This document shows, one piece after another, positions 27,089 to 35,913 of a DNA stretch of 64,000 nucleotides. A model generated the notes under the pieces. It saw only the letters and a program-made list of their open reading frames with translations, made no database searches and was not told where the DNA came from. The stretch is from an uncultured Methanobrevibacter sp. (GTDB lineage: Archaea > Methanobacteriota > Methanobacteria > Methanobacteriales > Methanobacteriaceae). Where the stretch lies: the NCBI GenBank assembly GCA_900314635.1, contig OMVY01000003.1, forward strand, positions 186,001 to 250,000, given 5' to 3'. The position numbers and the translations under genes were made by a program. Each line of letters opens with the position of its first letter. Within the stretch, counting starts at the first letter, position 1.

Positions 27089-28339
27089 ATGTTTGATCTA
27101 GTAATTGCCTGTTTTATTGGGATAATGATTGGAACTGGAACTGGAATGGTTCCAGGAATTCATGTGAATACTGCAGGAGCCATAATGTTTGCATCATCCG
27201 GCTTTTTATTGAATTATATATCTCCTGAATTCTTATGTGTGATATTTGTTTCAATGTCAATAGCTCATGCTTTAATTGAATTCGTTCCATCAATGCTCCT
27301 GGGGGTTCCTGAGGAAGGTACTGCAACATCAATTCTTCCAGGTCATCGGATGGTTCTAGAAGGAAGGTCAAAAGAAGCCATTAGAATCGTATCCATCGGC
27401 GGCTTCGGTGCTATCGTGGTTGTGATTCTTATGCTGCCTATATTTTCCGTTTGCCTCCCATTTTTACAGGGCATTTCAAAGCCATATACATGGATAATAC
27501 TGACAGTTGTATCCGTGTATATGATTTACAGGTTAAGCAATGGAAAAAGAGCGTTTATATGGTCGATGCTTCTTTTTATCCTCTCTGGAATATTGGGTTG
27601 GGTAATGCTGCAGACTCCTATTTCTTCTGGAATATCTTTAATGTGTACCTTTTCAGGACTTTTCGGCATATCAACCATATTATTCAGCCTCAATGATTCT
27701 TCATCAATTCCCCACCAAAGCAAATTCTATGAATTCATTGTGGATGCGGATACAATCAAGAGCATTTTTGCAGGTGGAACTGCAGGAGCGATTTTAGGTT
27801 TCCTGCCGGGTTTCGGTCCAGCTCAGGGAAGCATCATCGCCCAGGGGGCTTGCAGGACAAGCGATGAAGGGGATGATACCAAGAATTTCCTGCTTGCAAA
27901 CAGCGGATTGAATACATCCGATACATTGTTTTCACTGATAGCTATCTACTTGATAGGAAATCCTAGAAGCGGGATTGCTGTTTACATGTCTTATCTCATC
28001 AGCGAATTTACAATAGGCCATTTGCTGGTATTTACTTTCACTTCCCTTCTTGCAGTTTCTGTATCCTTGATGATCTGCCTTAAACTGGGGGACAGCTTCT
28101 CCAATTTGATGCAGGGTGTTGACTATAAAAAATTATCAATTGCAGTAATAATTCTGATGATTGTCATTCTTTATGTATTTGCCTTTGTTTATGAAGGGCC
28201 TGTTTTATATCTTACCCTGGGATTGATTACTTCTACAGCAATGGGATTGCTTCCTCATTACCTGGGGGTCAGCAAATCTCATTTGATGGGAGTTTTAATC
28301 CTGCCGGCAATCATAATCTACATGCAGATGTTTGTTTGA
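27089..28339 (+). CDS. TctA-like membrane permease
   Basis: Polytopic membrane protein of 416 residues with about ten hydrophobic segments in two halves. Glycine-rich loops GTGTGMVPGIHVNTAG (about 17-32) and GFLPGFGPAQGS (about 236-247) are the pseudo-repeated signature of the TctA large subunit of tripartite tricarboxylate transporters. No periplasmic binding protein (TctC) or TctB gene is nearby, so it may work as a stand-alone carrier. Substrate unknown. Archaeal members are usually annotated only as tripartite tricarboxylate transporter permease. Confidence 0.78.
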   Translation: MFDLVIACFIGIMIGTGTGMVPGIHVNTAGAIMFASSGFLLNYISPEFLCVIFVSMSIAHALIEFVPSMLLGVPEEGTATSILPGHRMVLEGRSKEAIRIVSIGGFGAIVVVILMLPIFSVCLPFLQGISKPYTWIILTVVSVYMIYRLSNGKRAFIWSMLLFILSGILGWVMLQTPISSGISLMCTFSGLFGISTILFSLNDSSSIPHQSKFYEFIVDADTIKSIFAGGTAGAILGFLPGFGPAQGSIIAQGACRTSDEGDDTKNFLLANSGLNTSDTLFSLIAIYLIGNPRSGIAVYMSYLISEFTIGHLLVFTFTSLLAVSVSLMICLKLGDSFSNLMQGVDYKKLSIAVIILMIVILYVFAFVYEGPVLYLTLGLITSTAMGLLPHYLGVSKSHLMGVLILPAIIIYMQMFV

Positions 28340-28406
28340 GTTCTAAATTGGCTATCTATTTTTTATAGTTATTATTGTTTTTTGATTTGTTTAAATAGGT
28401 GATTTG

Positions 28407-29810
28407 ATGGAAAATAATTTCATTCCAAGGTATGATGCTGTGAAATTCAACTTTAGCGATGAAGAGAAGATTATTCTGGAAGAGTTGAGGGAAAATCTGA
28501 TAGATCTTGCTGTTTCACAAGACAGCTCCTCATTTAATGAAAATCTGATCTTGATGGATATAGCTCGATTTTTAAAAAATCGATTGCATGATAAGTCCTT
28601 AAGCGGTGAATATATTGATCAATTGGCTCGAAACATGTTGCAGGAGTTAATTGGATATGGAGAAATGAGTTTTTTAATAAATGATGATGATTTGGAGGAA
28701 ATCATGGTTATAGGAGTTGGAAAGCCTGTTTTTGTTTATCACAGAAGACATGGCATGATGGAGACGGATTTGATTTTTGACAGCGAAGATGCAATCATCT
28801 CCATAATCAATTCAATAGCCCGTAATGTAAACCGCCGCATAGACCAGCAGTCTCCGATTCTTGATGCCCGTTTGAGTGATGGTTCGAGGGTGAATGCAAC
28901 CATTCCCCCATTATCTGCAGACGGACCTACAATAACCATACGAAAATTTAAAAAGGATCCATTAACAATCATTGATTTAATCAGGTTCAATACATTGAAT
29001 AGTGAAATCGCCTCCTTTTTATGGCTTTGCGTAGATGGATTGGGGGTAAAACCGGCAAACATCATTGTCTCAGGCGGAACCAGTTCAGGAAAAACCACTT
29101 TGCTCAATGCCCTTTCTATTTTCATAAATCCCAAGGAGAGAATCATAAGCGTTGAAGATACTTTGGAGCTTCAGATTCCTCATAAGCACCTTATTCGCAT
29201 GGAAGCAAGATCTGTCAACATTGAAAATGAAGGTGAAATCACCATTCAGGACCTGGTCAAGAACTCTCTCAGGCAAAGGCCCGACAGAATCATAGTCGGC
29301 GAAGTGCGGGGATCTGAAGCCATAACATTATTCAATGCATTGAATACCGGCCATTCCGGTTTTGGAACCTTGCATGCAAACAGCTCACGAGAAACAATCA
29401 CTCGACTTACCAATGCTCCCATGTCAGTTCCAAAGATAATGATATCATCAATAGATTTCATCATCATGGAAAAAAGAATATACAAGTCAAATGGAAGGTC
29501 CATAAGGAGAATAACCGAAATAGCTGAAGTGGCGGGTGTTGAAGAGGGGACCATACAACTGAACAAGCTCTTTCAGTGGGATAGTGAAACTGACTCCTTT
29601 GAAAATCTGACTATTGTAAGTAAGACATTGGCTGAAATAGCCAATTTAAGAGGGGTTTCAATTAATGCGCTGAATAAGGAATGGGAAATGAGAAAATTGA
29701 TTTTAGATTCTTTAGTTGAAAATAATATTTCAAAACAGGATAATCTATCTAAAATTTTAGAAGAGTACTATTTGAATCCTAAGGTTTTATTATCTAAAAT
29801 AAATCCTTAA
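28407..29810 (+). CDS. Type II secretion/Tad-like ATPase (CpaF/TadA family)
   Basis: Hexameric secretion or pilus-assembly ATPase of 467 residues. It has an N-terminal all-alpha domain, the CpaF-typical LINDDDLEEIMVIG and RNVNRRIDQQSPILDARLSDGSRVNA segments, Walker A SGGTSSGKTTL, Asp box RIISVEDTLEL, Walker B PDRIIVGEVRG and His box GHSGFGTLHANS. GGTGA four bases upstream supports the ATG at 28407 rather than the adjacent TTG. It pairs with the downstream platform protein, forming a minimal archaeal type IV filament machine; no pilin or prepilin peptidase is in the window. Confidence 0.93.
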   Translation: MENNFIPRYDAVKFNFSDEEKIILEELRENLIDLAVSQDSSSFNENLILMDIARFLKNRLHDKSLSGEYIDQLARNMLQELIGYGEMSFLINDDDLEEIMVIGVGKPVFVYHRRHGMMETDLIFDSEDAIISIINSIARNVNRRIDQQSPILDARLSDGSRVNATIPPLSADGPTITIRKFKKDPLTIIDLIRFNTLNSEIASFLWLCVDGLGVKPANIIVSGGTSSGKTTLLNALSIFINPKERIISVEDTLELQIPHKHLIRMEARSVNIENEGEITIQDLVKNSLRQRPDRIIVGEVRGSEAITLFNALNTGHSGFGTLHANSSRETITRLTNAPMSVPKIMISSIDFIIMEKRIYKSNGRSIRRITEIAEVAGVEEGTIQLNKLFQWDSETDSFENLTIVSKTLAEIANLRGVSINALNKEWEMRKLILDSLVENNISKQDNLSKILEEYYLNPKVLLSKINP

Positions 29811-29893
29811 TATTTTTTATGTTTTTGTAATTTTATTTAATTTAATTAGTCGAATTTTGAATAATTTTGATTTGTTTTTTGGAGGTGATTTTT

Positions 29894-30994
29894 ATTTTTG
29901 ATGCTTTTTTCATTGGATTGACTAATGTCATAATAAATTTTTTCTTGAACATGCTTAATTTTTTATTATCATTCTCGGATAATATTGGAAATTCATCTAA
30001 TAATCACGGGGGAGGTGTTTTAAGCAGGGATAATATTAAGAGTTTCTTATCTGCTCGCTTCGGAGATTGGGATGGTGGAGAGAATTCATCATCTGGCAGT
30101 TTCATGGAGCGGGGTGCTGACAATATCTTTGAAGAATTGGAGAACAGATATTCAAATGGCAATATCAAGGAATATGATAGTGTAAGATTTGATAGAAACA
30201 AAGTGGGCGGGGATAGCAGATTTGATGTGAATTTAAAAAAGGATTTTTTCAATGAATTTTTGGAAAATAAGAATATTTTGAATTTCAAGTCTTTAATAAG
30301 GATTGGGGCTATGGTTTTCAGTCTTTTAATTATTATTGTTCTATTTGTAAGCTATTTTGTTTCATTTGAAATAGGTCTTGTGATACTGCTTTTATTTGCT
30401 CTTTTAACTATTGCTTTAGTTTATATGCCTCAGATAAAAAGACAGAACAGATATTCCCAGTTTTCAAATGAGCTTCCATATGCCCTAAGACAGCTGTCAA
30501 CCGAACTGAGGTCCGGCAAAAGCCTATTTGATGCTCTTGATTCAGTTGTGAAAGCGGATTATGGGGTCTTATCAGTTGAATTTTCAAGGCTTCTAGGGGA
30601 GGTGAGATATGGTGAATCAACTGAAAATGCTTTCATTCATCTGAATTCCAGAGTAAAATCCAAAGGCTTGTCCCGTGCCAGTTCTGAAATCCTTTCCACC
30701 CTCCGTGTTGGAGGCAATCTTTCAAATTCATTAAGCATTATTGCAGAGGATATAAATTTTGACATGCGTATGAAGCTGAAGGAATATTCCCAGAAGCTGA
30801 ATGCATTCATCATGATTTACACTTTTTTAGCTATTCTTGCTCCAGTCATAGTGCTTACATTGCTTCTGGCGGCTTCCATTGTCATGGGTGATGTTGTTCC
30901 AGCTAATTTGATTTTGGTTCTTTATGGACTTTTCTTTCCTATGATCATAGTCTTTTTAGGATTTCTTATTAAAAAAATGGAGCCTAAGGTCTGA
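29894..30994 (+). CDS. TadC/GspF-like pilus or secretion platform protein, possible ATT start
   Basis: Inner-membrane platform partner of the preceding ATPase. The protein of about 366 residues starts with a hydrophobic helix, then an Asn/Ser-rich soluble part (about 30-130), two membrane helices (about 140-190), the T2SSF domain (QFSNELPYALRQLSTELRSGKSLFDAL ... EILSTLRVGGNLSNSLSII) and two C-terminal helices. A perfect GGAGGTGA (29881-29888) is followed after five bases by ATT 29894. In-frame TTG 29867, TTG 29879 and GTG 29885 lie before or inside this site, so none fits it. It may thus initiate at AUU. Confidence 0.8.
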   Translation: MFDAFFIGLTNVIINFFLNMLNFLLSFSDNIGNSSNNHGGGVLSRDNIKSFLSARFGDWDGGENSSSGSFMERGADNIFEELENRYSNGNIKEYDSVRFDRNKVGGDSRFDVNLKKDFFNEFLENKNILNFKSLIRIGAMVFSLLIIIVLFVSYFVSFEIGLVILLLFALLTIALVYMPQIKRQNRYSQFSNELPYALRQLSTELRSGKSLFDALDSVVKADYGVLSVEFSRLLGEVRYGESTENAFIHLNSRVKSKGLSRASSEILSTLRVGGNLSNSLSIIAEDINFDMRMKLKEYSQKLNAFIMIYTFLAILAPVIVLTLLLAASIVMGDVVPANLILVLYGLFFPMIIVFLGFLIKKMEPKV

Positions 30995-31006
30995 TACTTT
31001 GCAATG

Positions 31007-31110
31007 GATGGAATTTTGGGTAAAATCATTAAAAAAATCGAGTGGGGTTTAATATTTTCAATCGATGGAATTTTGGGTAAAATCATTAAAAAAAATCGGG
31101 ACTGGAGTTG
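31007..31110 (+). repeat. 57-bp tandem repeat downstream of the TadC-like gene
   Basis: GATGGAATTTTGGGTAAAAT with its flanks starts at 31007 and again at 31064, giving two imperfect copies of about 57 bp with runs of A. It lies just beyond the TadC-like stop codon and before the A-run that marks the end of the minus-strand RNA. Confidence 0.8.
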
Positions 31111-31136
31111 AATATTTTAAATGGGATAAAATTTTT

Positions 31137-31514
31137 AAAAAAAGATTTAGAGGCAGTACATAGAATTTATATTTGTATTTGGATGTTTAGTTAGGTTTTA
31201 TGGTTTTTAAATTTGGGGACATTTTGTCTATAAATTCTATGTACTATTTTGGAGATTGAGACAAATTATGTCTATATCAATAATTTTAACTCTCTCACTA
31301 ATTAGATTATTAATAATTAATTCGGTTCGGAAAAGAAAATATGTTTTGTTTACTTATTAATAAATGATTATAATAATTCTATTGTTTGACAACACGTATT
31401 AAGAGATTAAATATGAATATTTTTTTTTAGAATCATTATAATCAATGTCTAATTAAAGAATGTATTTAATTAAAATTATTTCAACAAAAATTTAGGTGAA
31501 CCTAAATATTTGTT
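31137..31514 (-). ncRNA. Candidate iron-regulated small RNA C
   Basis: Predicted transcript on the minus strand, about 380 nt, starting about 25 bases past the TATA box at 31536-31543 and ending at a seven-U run (31138-31144). No ORF above about a dozen codons is present. Reading along the RNA, it has the hairpin AGACA/TGTCT, the conserved unpaired box CAATCTCCAAA (31258-31248), and a perfect 16-bp terminal stem (31245-31230 with 31170-31155) opening with AGTACATAG. The box and stem start match RNAs A and B at 47 kb. It lies downstream of, and is parallel to, the metal P-type ATPase. Assignment as RNA gene is inferred from conservation, promoter and lack of coding capacity. Confidence 0.7.
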
Positions 31515-31570
31515 AATTATAGTTTGTTTTAATAGTATATAAACTTCTCTAAAATTTAGGTATTCCTAAA
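31491..31570 (-). promoter_or_regulatory. Iron-box promoter of small RNA C
   Basis: Two perfect palindromes TTTAGG-N4-CCTAAA, at 31555-31570 and 31491-31506, bracket a minus-strand TATA box (GTTTATATACTATT, 31531-31544). One box lies upstream of the TATA, the other just after the expected start, so a bound repressor would block both factor and polymerase. The layout and spacing equal those at 47.10-47.19 and 47.53-47.61 kb. Confidence 0.8.
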
Positions 31571-31787
31571 AAAATTAATTTTGCTTTTATAAATGCTTAA
31601 ATAGATTTAAAAAGATTTTTATTGCTTAAAATTAGTTAATTATCTTTAATTTTTATTAATTTGTTAAAAATAGAAAAATAATGAATTGCTTGGTAAATCA
31701 AACAATGTTCTTTAAATTAACATTTTTTATTAATGTCAAATTTATAAGTTTGTTTCAAATACTTTGCAATTCATTTTAAGTTCAATA

Positions 31788-33914
31788 TTATTTGGCTTCT
31801 AAAAGCACGGGTTCCTCGCTGTTCAATACGGATCTTGTGCTTCTAACTCCAAAGAGCATTGTAGACAGGTTATGGAGCAGAGATGATGTGCCTGGAGTAA
31901 TCAATCCGAATATTCCCAGAGCAAGCAATGTTCCATTGAACATCACAATGTGTCTGTAATTTGCATTGATCTTGTCTATCATTCCAACAGATAATTTCCT
32001 GAGGGTTATCAGGTCATACAGGTCATCGCTGAGCAGTGAGATGTCTGCTACTTCCCTTGCAATGTCTGAAGAGTTTCTCATAGCTACTGAAACATCAGCT
32101 GCAGATAATGCAGGAGAATCGTTGATTCCATCTCCAACCATGATGACTTGATGTCCCTCTTTCTTGAGGCTGTTGATGATGTTTGCCTTGTCTTCAGGAA
32201 GAACCTGGGACTTGTATCTTGTAAGGCCAAGATCGCTTGCTATCTTGCTTGCAGCATTTTCACTGTCTCCAGTCAGCATTACAACATTCTCGATGCCTAA
32301 TGATTTAAGCTCTTGGATTACATCGTGTGCTTCCTCTCTTACAGGGTCTTCAATACATAATATTCCCTGAAGCTTCTTGCCTATTGCCAGATAAATTACT
32401 GAATATTGGGCCACCTGTTCTTCGATGAGTTCCTTCTGCTTTTTAGTGAATTTTATCCCCTCATCTTCTTCAACAAAGTGACGGCTTCCGATGATGGCCT
32501 TCTTGCCATGATATTTTGTGGAAATTCCGTGAGCAACTATATATTCAACTTCACTATGTTCTTCTTCATGTTTCAATCCTTCAGCTTCTGCCTGCTTGAC
32601 AATCGCAGTAGCTACGCTGTGAGCGAAATGCTCTTCAATGCATGCTGAAATTCTTAAAACCTCATCCCTTTCGTATTTGCCGCATGGTATGACTTTTGCA
32701 AGTTTCGGACTTGCATTTGTCAGGGTTCCTGTCTTGTCAAACACGATAGTGTCTGCAGTTGAATAAGCCTCCAGGAATTTTCCTCCTTTAACCATCATTC
32801 TGTTATCTGAAGCTTCTTTCATTGCTGAAATGACGGAAATAGGAGTAGTCAGTTTGATTGCGCATGAGAAATCAACCATCAGGACTGACAATGCTTTAAC
32901 AGAATTTCTAGTAATCAGATAAGTCAATGCTGTTAAAAGCAGGCTGTAAGGCACAATAGAATCTGCTAATTTTTCTGCTTTGCTGTGGACTCCCGCTTTC
33001 AAGTCTTCTGAGTCTTCAATCATCTGGATGATCTTATTCAATCGAGTCTCTTCATTTACGGAGGACACTTCAATAATGATGGAGCCTTCCTCCACAACAG
33101 TACCTGCATGAACGGCTCTTCCTTCAGTTTTATGAACTGCAAGGGATTCTCCGGTCATGGAGGCCTCGTTAATCATCGCATCGCCATCTGCAATGACTCC
33201 GTCAACAGGAATGATTGCTCCGGTTCTGATTCTTACCTTTTCACCTTTTTTAACTTTGGATAATGGCTTCAGGCTTTCTACTTCATTGCCTTCGTCATCG
33301 CATTCAACTACCCAGACATTATCAACATTGAGCGCAAGACTGTTTTTCAATGTGTTTTTGGTCTTTTGCATTGTGTAGTCTTCAAGCAGATCTGATATTC
33401 CAAGGAGGAAGATCATTGATCCGACGGAGTTGAAGTTTCCTTTATATAACGAAGCAGCAATTGCAGTACCATCTAAAAGGGCGACATCGATTCTGAAGCT
33501 TGTCAGGCTGTCAAGCCCTCTCCATATGTAAGGTATTGCATGAGCTAGCAGTCTTATTCTTCTTAAAGGTATTGGAAGAATGATTTTGAAGAGATATCTC
33601 TTCACAAATCTTTTAGCCAGTCTTAAAAAGAATTTGTCAGACAACTCTTTAGAAGTAGAAGCATTATCAGGTTTAGCTTCAAATAAATCGTCTTGTGTGA
33701 TTTTATCCAGTATTTTAAGGATAGTTCCTTTCTTTTCTGGATCATTATAATAGATGAGAATGCTTCCGTTTCTATGGGAAATCAAACATTCATCAATAAA
33801 ATCATATTCAAGTAGTACAGAAGTCAGTCCGTAGCTTTCCCCTTCAGTAAAAGCATCTTTACCAGCTCGAACTCTCAAACGAGTGCCTTTGTCATAAACA
33901 ATATCATAAATCAT
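31788..33914 (-). CDS. Heavy-metal P1B-type ATPase with SCAIKL membrane motif
   Basis: Metal-pumping membrane ATPase of 708 residues. The first 85 or so residues resemble an HMA-like domain without the CxxC pair. Cytosolic signatures are complete: TGES in the actuator domain, phosphorylation loop DKTGTLT, and MVGDGINDSPAL. The metal-coordinating membrane motif reads DFSCAIKLTTPISV instead of CPC or SPC, so the transported ion differs from the copper and zinc pumps. With iron boxes upstream of its operon and DUF6110 beside it, iron or manganese transport is a fair inference. It is preceded by the DUF6110 gene on the same strand. Confidence 0.9.
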   Translation of the reverse strand: MIYDIVYDKGTRLRVRAGKDAFTEGESYGLTSVLLEYDFIDECLISHRNGSILIYYNDPEKKGTILKILDKITQDDLFEAKPDNASTSKELSDKFFLRLAKRFVKRYLFKIILPIPLRRIRLLAHAIPYIWRGLDSLTSFRIDVALLDGTAIAASLYKGNFNSVGSMIFLLGISDLLEDYTMQKTKNTLKNSLALNVDNVWVVECDDEGNEVESLKPLSKVKKGEKVRIRTGAIIPVDGVIADGDAMINEASMTGESLAVHKTEGRAVHAGTVVEEGSIIIEVSSVNEETRLNKIIQMIEDSEDLKAGVHSKAEKLADSIVPYSLLLTALTYLITRNSVKALSVLMVDFSCAIKLTTPISVISAMKEASDNRMMVKGGKFLEAYSTADTIVFDKTGTLTNASPKLAKVIPCGKYERDEVLRISACIEEHFAHSVATAIVKQAEAEGLKHEEEHSEVEYIVAHGISTKYHGKKAIIGSRHFVEEDEGIKFTKKQKELIEEQVAQYSVIYLAIGKKLQGILCIEDPVREEAHDVIQELKSLGIENVVMLTGDSENAASKIASDLGLTRYKSQVLPEDKANIINSLKKEGHQVIMVGDGINDSPALSAADVSVAMRNSSDIAREVADISLLSDDLYDLITLRKLSVGMIDKINANYRHIVMFNGTLLALGIFGLITPGTSSLLHNLSTMLFGVRSTRSVLNSEEPVLLEAK

Positions 33915-34177
33915 GGATAAACACTCTTGAAATTTAGTATGAATTAGTTTTTTACTCGCCTTTAAAAAGTGATTTTTCTTTAGATATTTCGAATATTTGG
34001 AAAATCTTTAAAAAGTGACTTTTATTCTGGATTTTATTAATATTTGAAAAATCAAAATTTTTATAAATACTTTCCTGATATATTAAATGCAAATTTTTTA
34101 TGATCATTTAAGATATCTTGAAATAGATTTATAAAAACAGGCTGCATGAAAAACTAATTTCTTTAAAAAATAACTCT

Positions 34178-34276
34178 CTTAGACTTTGAAATATAATATC
34201 AATTTATTTTACGGAAAATAATTGGTTTTTAATTTCAAGTCTAAGATTTTAGACATATAGATCTTTAAAGATCTAT
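34178..34276 (-). terminator. Stacked inverted repeats between DUF6110 and the P-type ATPase gene
   Basis: The palindrome TAGATCTTTAAAGATCTA (34259-34276) overlaps the DUF6110 stop. It is followed on the minus strand by a second inverted repeat, CTTAGACTT(T)GAAAT with ATTTCAAGTCTAAG (34232-34245 and 34178-34192), and then a U-rich stretch. This could end or attenuate the DUF6110 message before the ATPase. A minus-strand TATA-like AGTATTTATAAA near 34060 may give the ATPase its own start. The remaining gap (33915-34177) shows nothing else. Confidence 0.55.
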
Positions 34277-34539
34277 TCGTCGTCAGCAACATCAACTAAA
34301 ATTTTTTCTTTTTTAGCTTCTTTAGCATCAAGAGCGATATCTTCTGCATTGTCTTTTATGTCTTGGAAAGCTTCTTCAGCTTCGCTTTTTACAGCTAAGA
34401 CTTTAGCCATTGCATTTGTGCAAGCGTTTTTAGTTGTTTCAGCTTCAAGGATTTTCTTACCAACTACTGCAGTAGCAATTCCGCCTAAAAAAATAAGTGC
34501 ATGTTTGTGTTCCATACATTTGTCATAATATTCTCTCAT
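34273..34539 (-). CDS. DUF6110 family protein
   Basis: An 88-residue protein with a single N-terminal hydrophobic helix (ALIFLGGIATAVVGKKIL, about 14-31) after MREYYDKCMEHKH, and a long helical, strongly charged tail (EAEEAFQDIKDNAEDIALDAKEAKKEK). This is the DUF6110 pattern, a small membrane-anchored family commonly found next to metal P-type ATPases like the one downstream. A chaperone or regulatory partner for that pump is inferred from linkage. The gene is under an iron-box promoter (34705-34756). Confidence 0.75.
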   Translation of the reverse strand: MREYYDKCMEHKHALIFLGGIATAVVGKKILEAETTKNACTNAMAKVLAVKSEAEEAFQDIKDNAEDIALDAKEAKKEKILVDVADDE

Positions 34540-34704
34540 AATATCACCATATCTTTTTTATTTAATTGCAAAATTCCTCATTTTCGCCATAAATTTTGCA
34601 ATAATCTTGCCATAGGTTTTAAAATAATTAGTTTTTATCATTTATTTATTCAGTAAAAATTTCTTAATGTTTTTCGCCAATAAAACCAAAAAGGAATAAA
34701 AAAA

Positions 34705-34756
34705 TTTAGGTTTTCCTAAAATAGATTTATATTATTCTTTTTTAGGTCTATCTAAG
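34705..34756 (-). promoter_or_regulatory. Iron-box promoter of the DUF6110/P-type ATPase operon
   Basis: TTTAGG-TTTT-CCTAAA (34705-34720) and the weaker TTTAGG-TCTA-TCTAAG (34741-34756) flank a minus-strand TATA-like AATATAAA (34726-34733). The start would be near 34705, giving a leader of about 165 nt before DUF6110. This matches the other iron-box promoters but with closer spacing. Confidence 0.75.
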
Positions 34757-34890
34757 TTTTTTTCCAATATTTTAGTAAAACTAAGTAATTTATTACTAAT
34801 TTTGGTAAAACTAATCTTTTAGCCCTACATTTGAAGATATAATTTATTATTTGCTTTATATAGTATTTAAAGTTTTTTATTTTTTAATTT

Positions 34891-34906
34891 TTTAGGAATG
34901 CTTAAA
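34891..34906. promoter_or_regulatory. Degenerate iron box in the 34.5-35.2 kb gap
   Basis: TTTAGG-AATG-CTTAAA lies 36 bases from a TATA-like CTTTATATAG (about 34855). Two further weak palindromes, TTTTAGTAAAACTAAG and TTTTGGTAAAACTAA, occur near 34770-34815. The gap 34757-35199 has no supported gene; the direction of any transcript from here is unclear. Confidence 0.4.
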
Positions 34907-35199
34907 TTTAAAACAGACGAGTATTTGTAATTATTTTTTGTATTTGGGAAATTTAAACTATTTATTGGGTGTTTGGGCGTTTTATAATTATTTTTTTCAG
35001 TTTTATGTTTGTTCTTTTTTAATCTCTAAAAATTTATTTTTTGGCCATGTTGGAAAAATTTTAAACCAGTTTTGATTTGAAAATAATTTTGGATTGATTT
35101 TTGATTTGAAAATAATTTTTTGATTGATTTTTGATTTGTAAAATAATAATATATTAAATATAAACTATCTTAAAAATTTCAAGGCAAATGTGTGGTGCG

Positions 35200-35424
35200 C
35201 TACTTCATCAAGCCTATGGCCAGGCCAATTATTAATAGGATTATCATTCCCGTCAGCTTGATCAGCACTCCTTTTCTAGTGGCTTTCATTTCAGCATCTT
35301 TCATATCCGAGTGGAAGGGGTTCTTTGTCTTGTAATTTTTTTCTTTCAGCCTGTTTTCACAATGGGGGCAGAATATATATTCTGAATGTATTTCCTCTCC
35401 ACAATATGGGCATTTTTCCTTCAT
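35200..35424 (-). CDS. Zinc-ribbon protein with C-terminal membrane anchor
   Basis: A 74-residue protein: double zinc knuckle CPYCGEEIHSEYIFCPHCE (5-23), a basic linker, and a C-terminal membrane helix (GVLIKLTGMIILLIIGLAIGLM, about 52-73), so a tail-anchored ribbon facing the cytosol. It stands divergent from the feo genes. No known function; such zinc-ribbon tail-anchored proteins are frequent in Methanobacteriales. AAGGA lies before the ATG at 35424. Confidence 0.7.
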   Translation of the reverse strand: MKEKCPYCGEEIHSEYIFCPHCENRLKEKNYKTKNPFHSDMKDAEMKATRKGVLIKLTGMIILLIIGLAIGLMK

Positions 35425-35555
35425 GGTTTTCCTTCTTTATATTATATATATTTTAATTCATGTTTTTCGAATTGATTTTTTTTTAATTATCTTTAATTTG
35501 CTTTTTTGATTGTTTAATCGAGATTTTTTTACACTAATTGTTAACTATATTTATT

Positions 35556-35859
35556 TTTAGGCAAACTTAAAAAAATTTTTTATTTTTTGTTAAACCTAAA
35601 CTTTATATAGGATAAAAATGTAAACTAATATTAGGTTTTAGGTCTACCTAAACAATATTTTGTGTGGGGGCTGAATCATTTTATTTGGCTCTTTTTAATT
35701 AAATTTTAATAAAAGTTTTATTATTTTTTCATTTTAATCAACAAAAAGTTCATAATTTATTAATTTAAAAATACCCAATTTTTAAAATTTTAATATGCAA
35801 AAAATACCTCAAAATTAATAAAATTTTATTAAAAAAATATTTTTTTAGGCATACCTAAA
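35556..35859 (+). promoter_or_regulatory. Double iron-box promoter region of feoA-feoB
   Basis: Distal promoter: a degenerate box TTTAGG-CAAA-CTTAAA (35556-35571) and a half site CCTAAA (35595-35600), then TATA TTTATATA (35602-35609) and a perfect box TTTAGG-TCTA-CCTAAA (35637-35652) at the expected start. Proximal: a further perfect box TTTAGG-CATA-CCTAAA (35844-35859), 55 bases before feoA. The 190 bases between carry GTGTGGGGGCTGAAT and AT-rich DNA without an ORF; they may be a leader or a short RNA. Confidence 0.75.
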
Positions 35860-35913
35860 TTTCCTATCAAATTTGAATAACTTAATTTTTATAATATTGA
35901 GAGGTTATGAAAT

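Noticed and set aside
31491-31570. Iron boxes as transposon terminal repeats
   Set aside because: The boxes always flank a TATA element at nearly fixed distance, occur before iron genes and have no adjacent transposase or target-site duplications.
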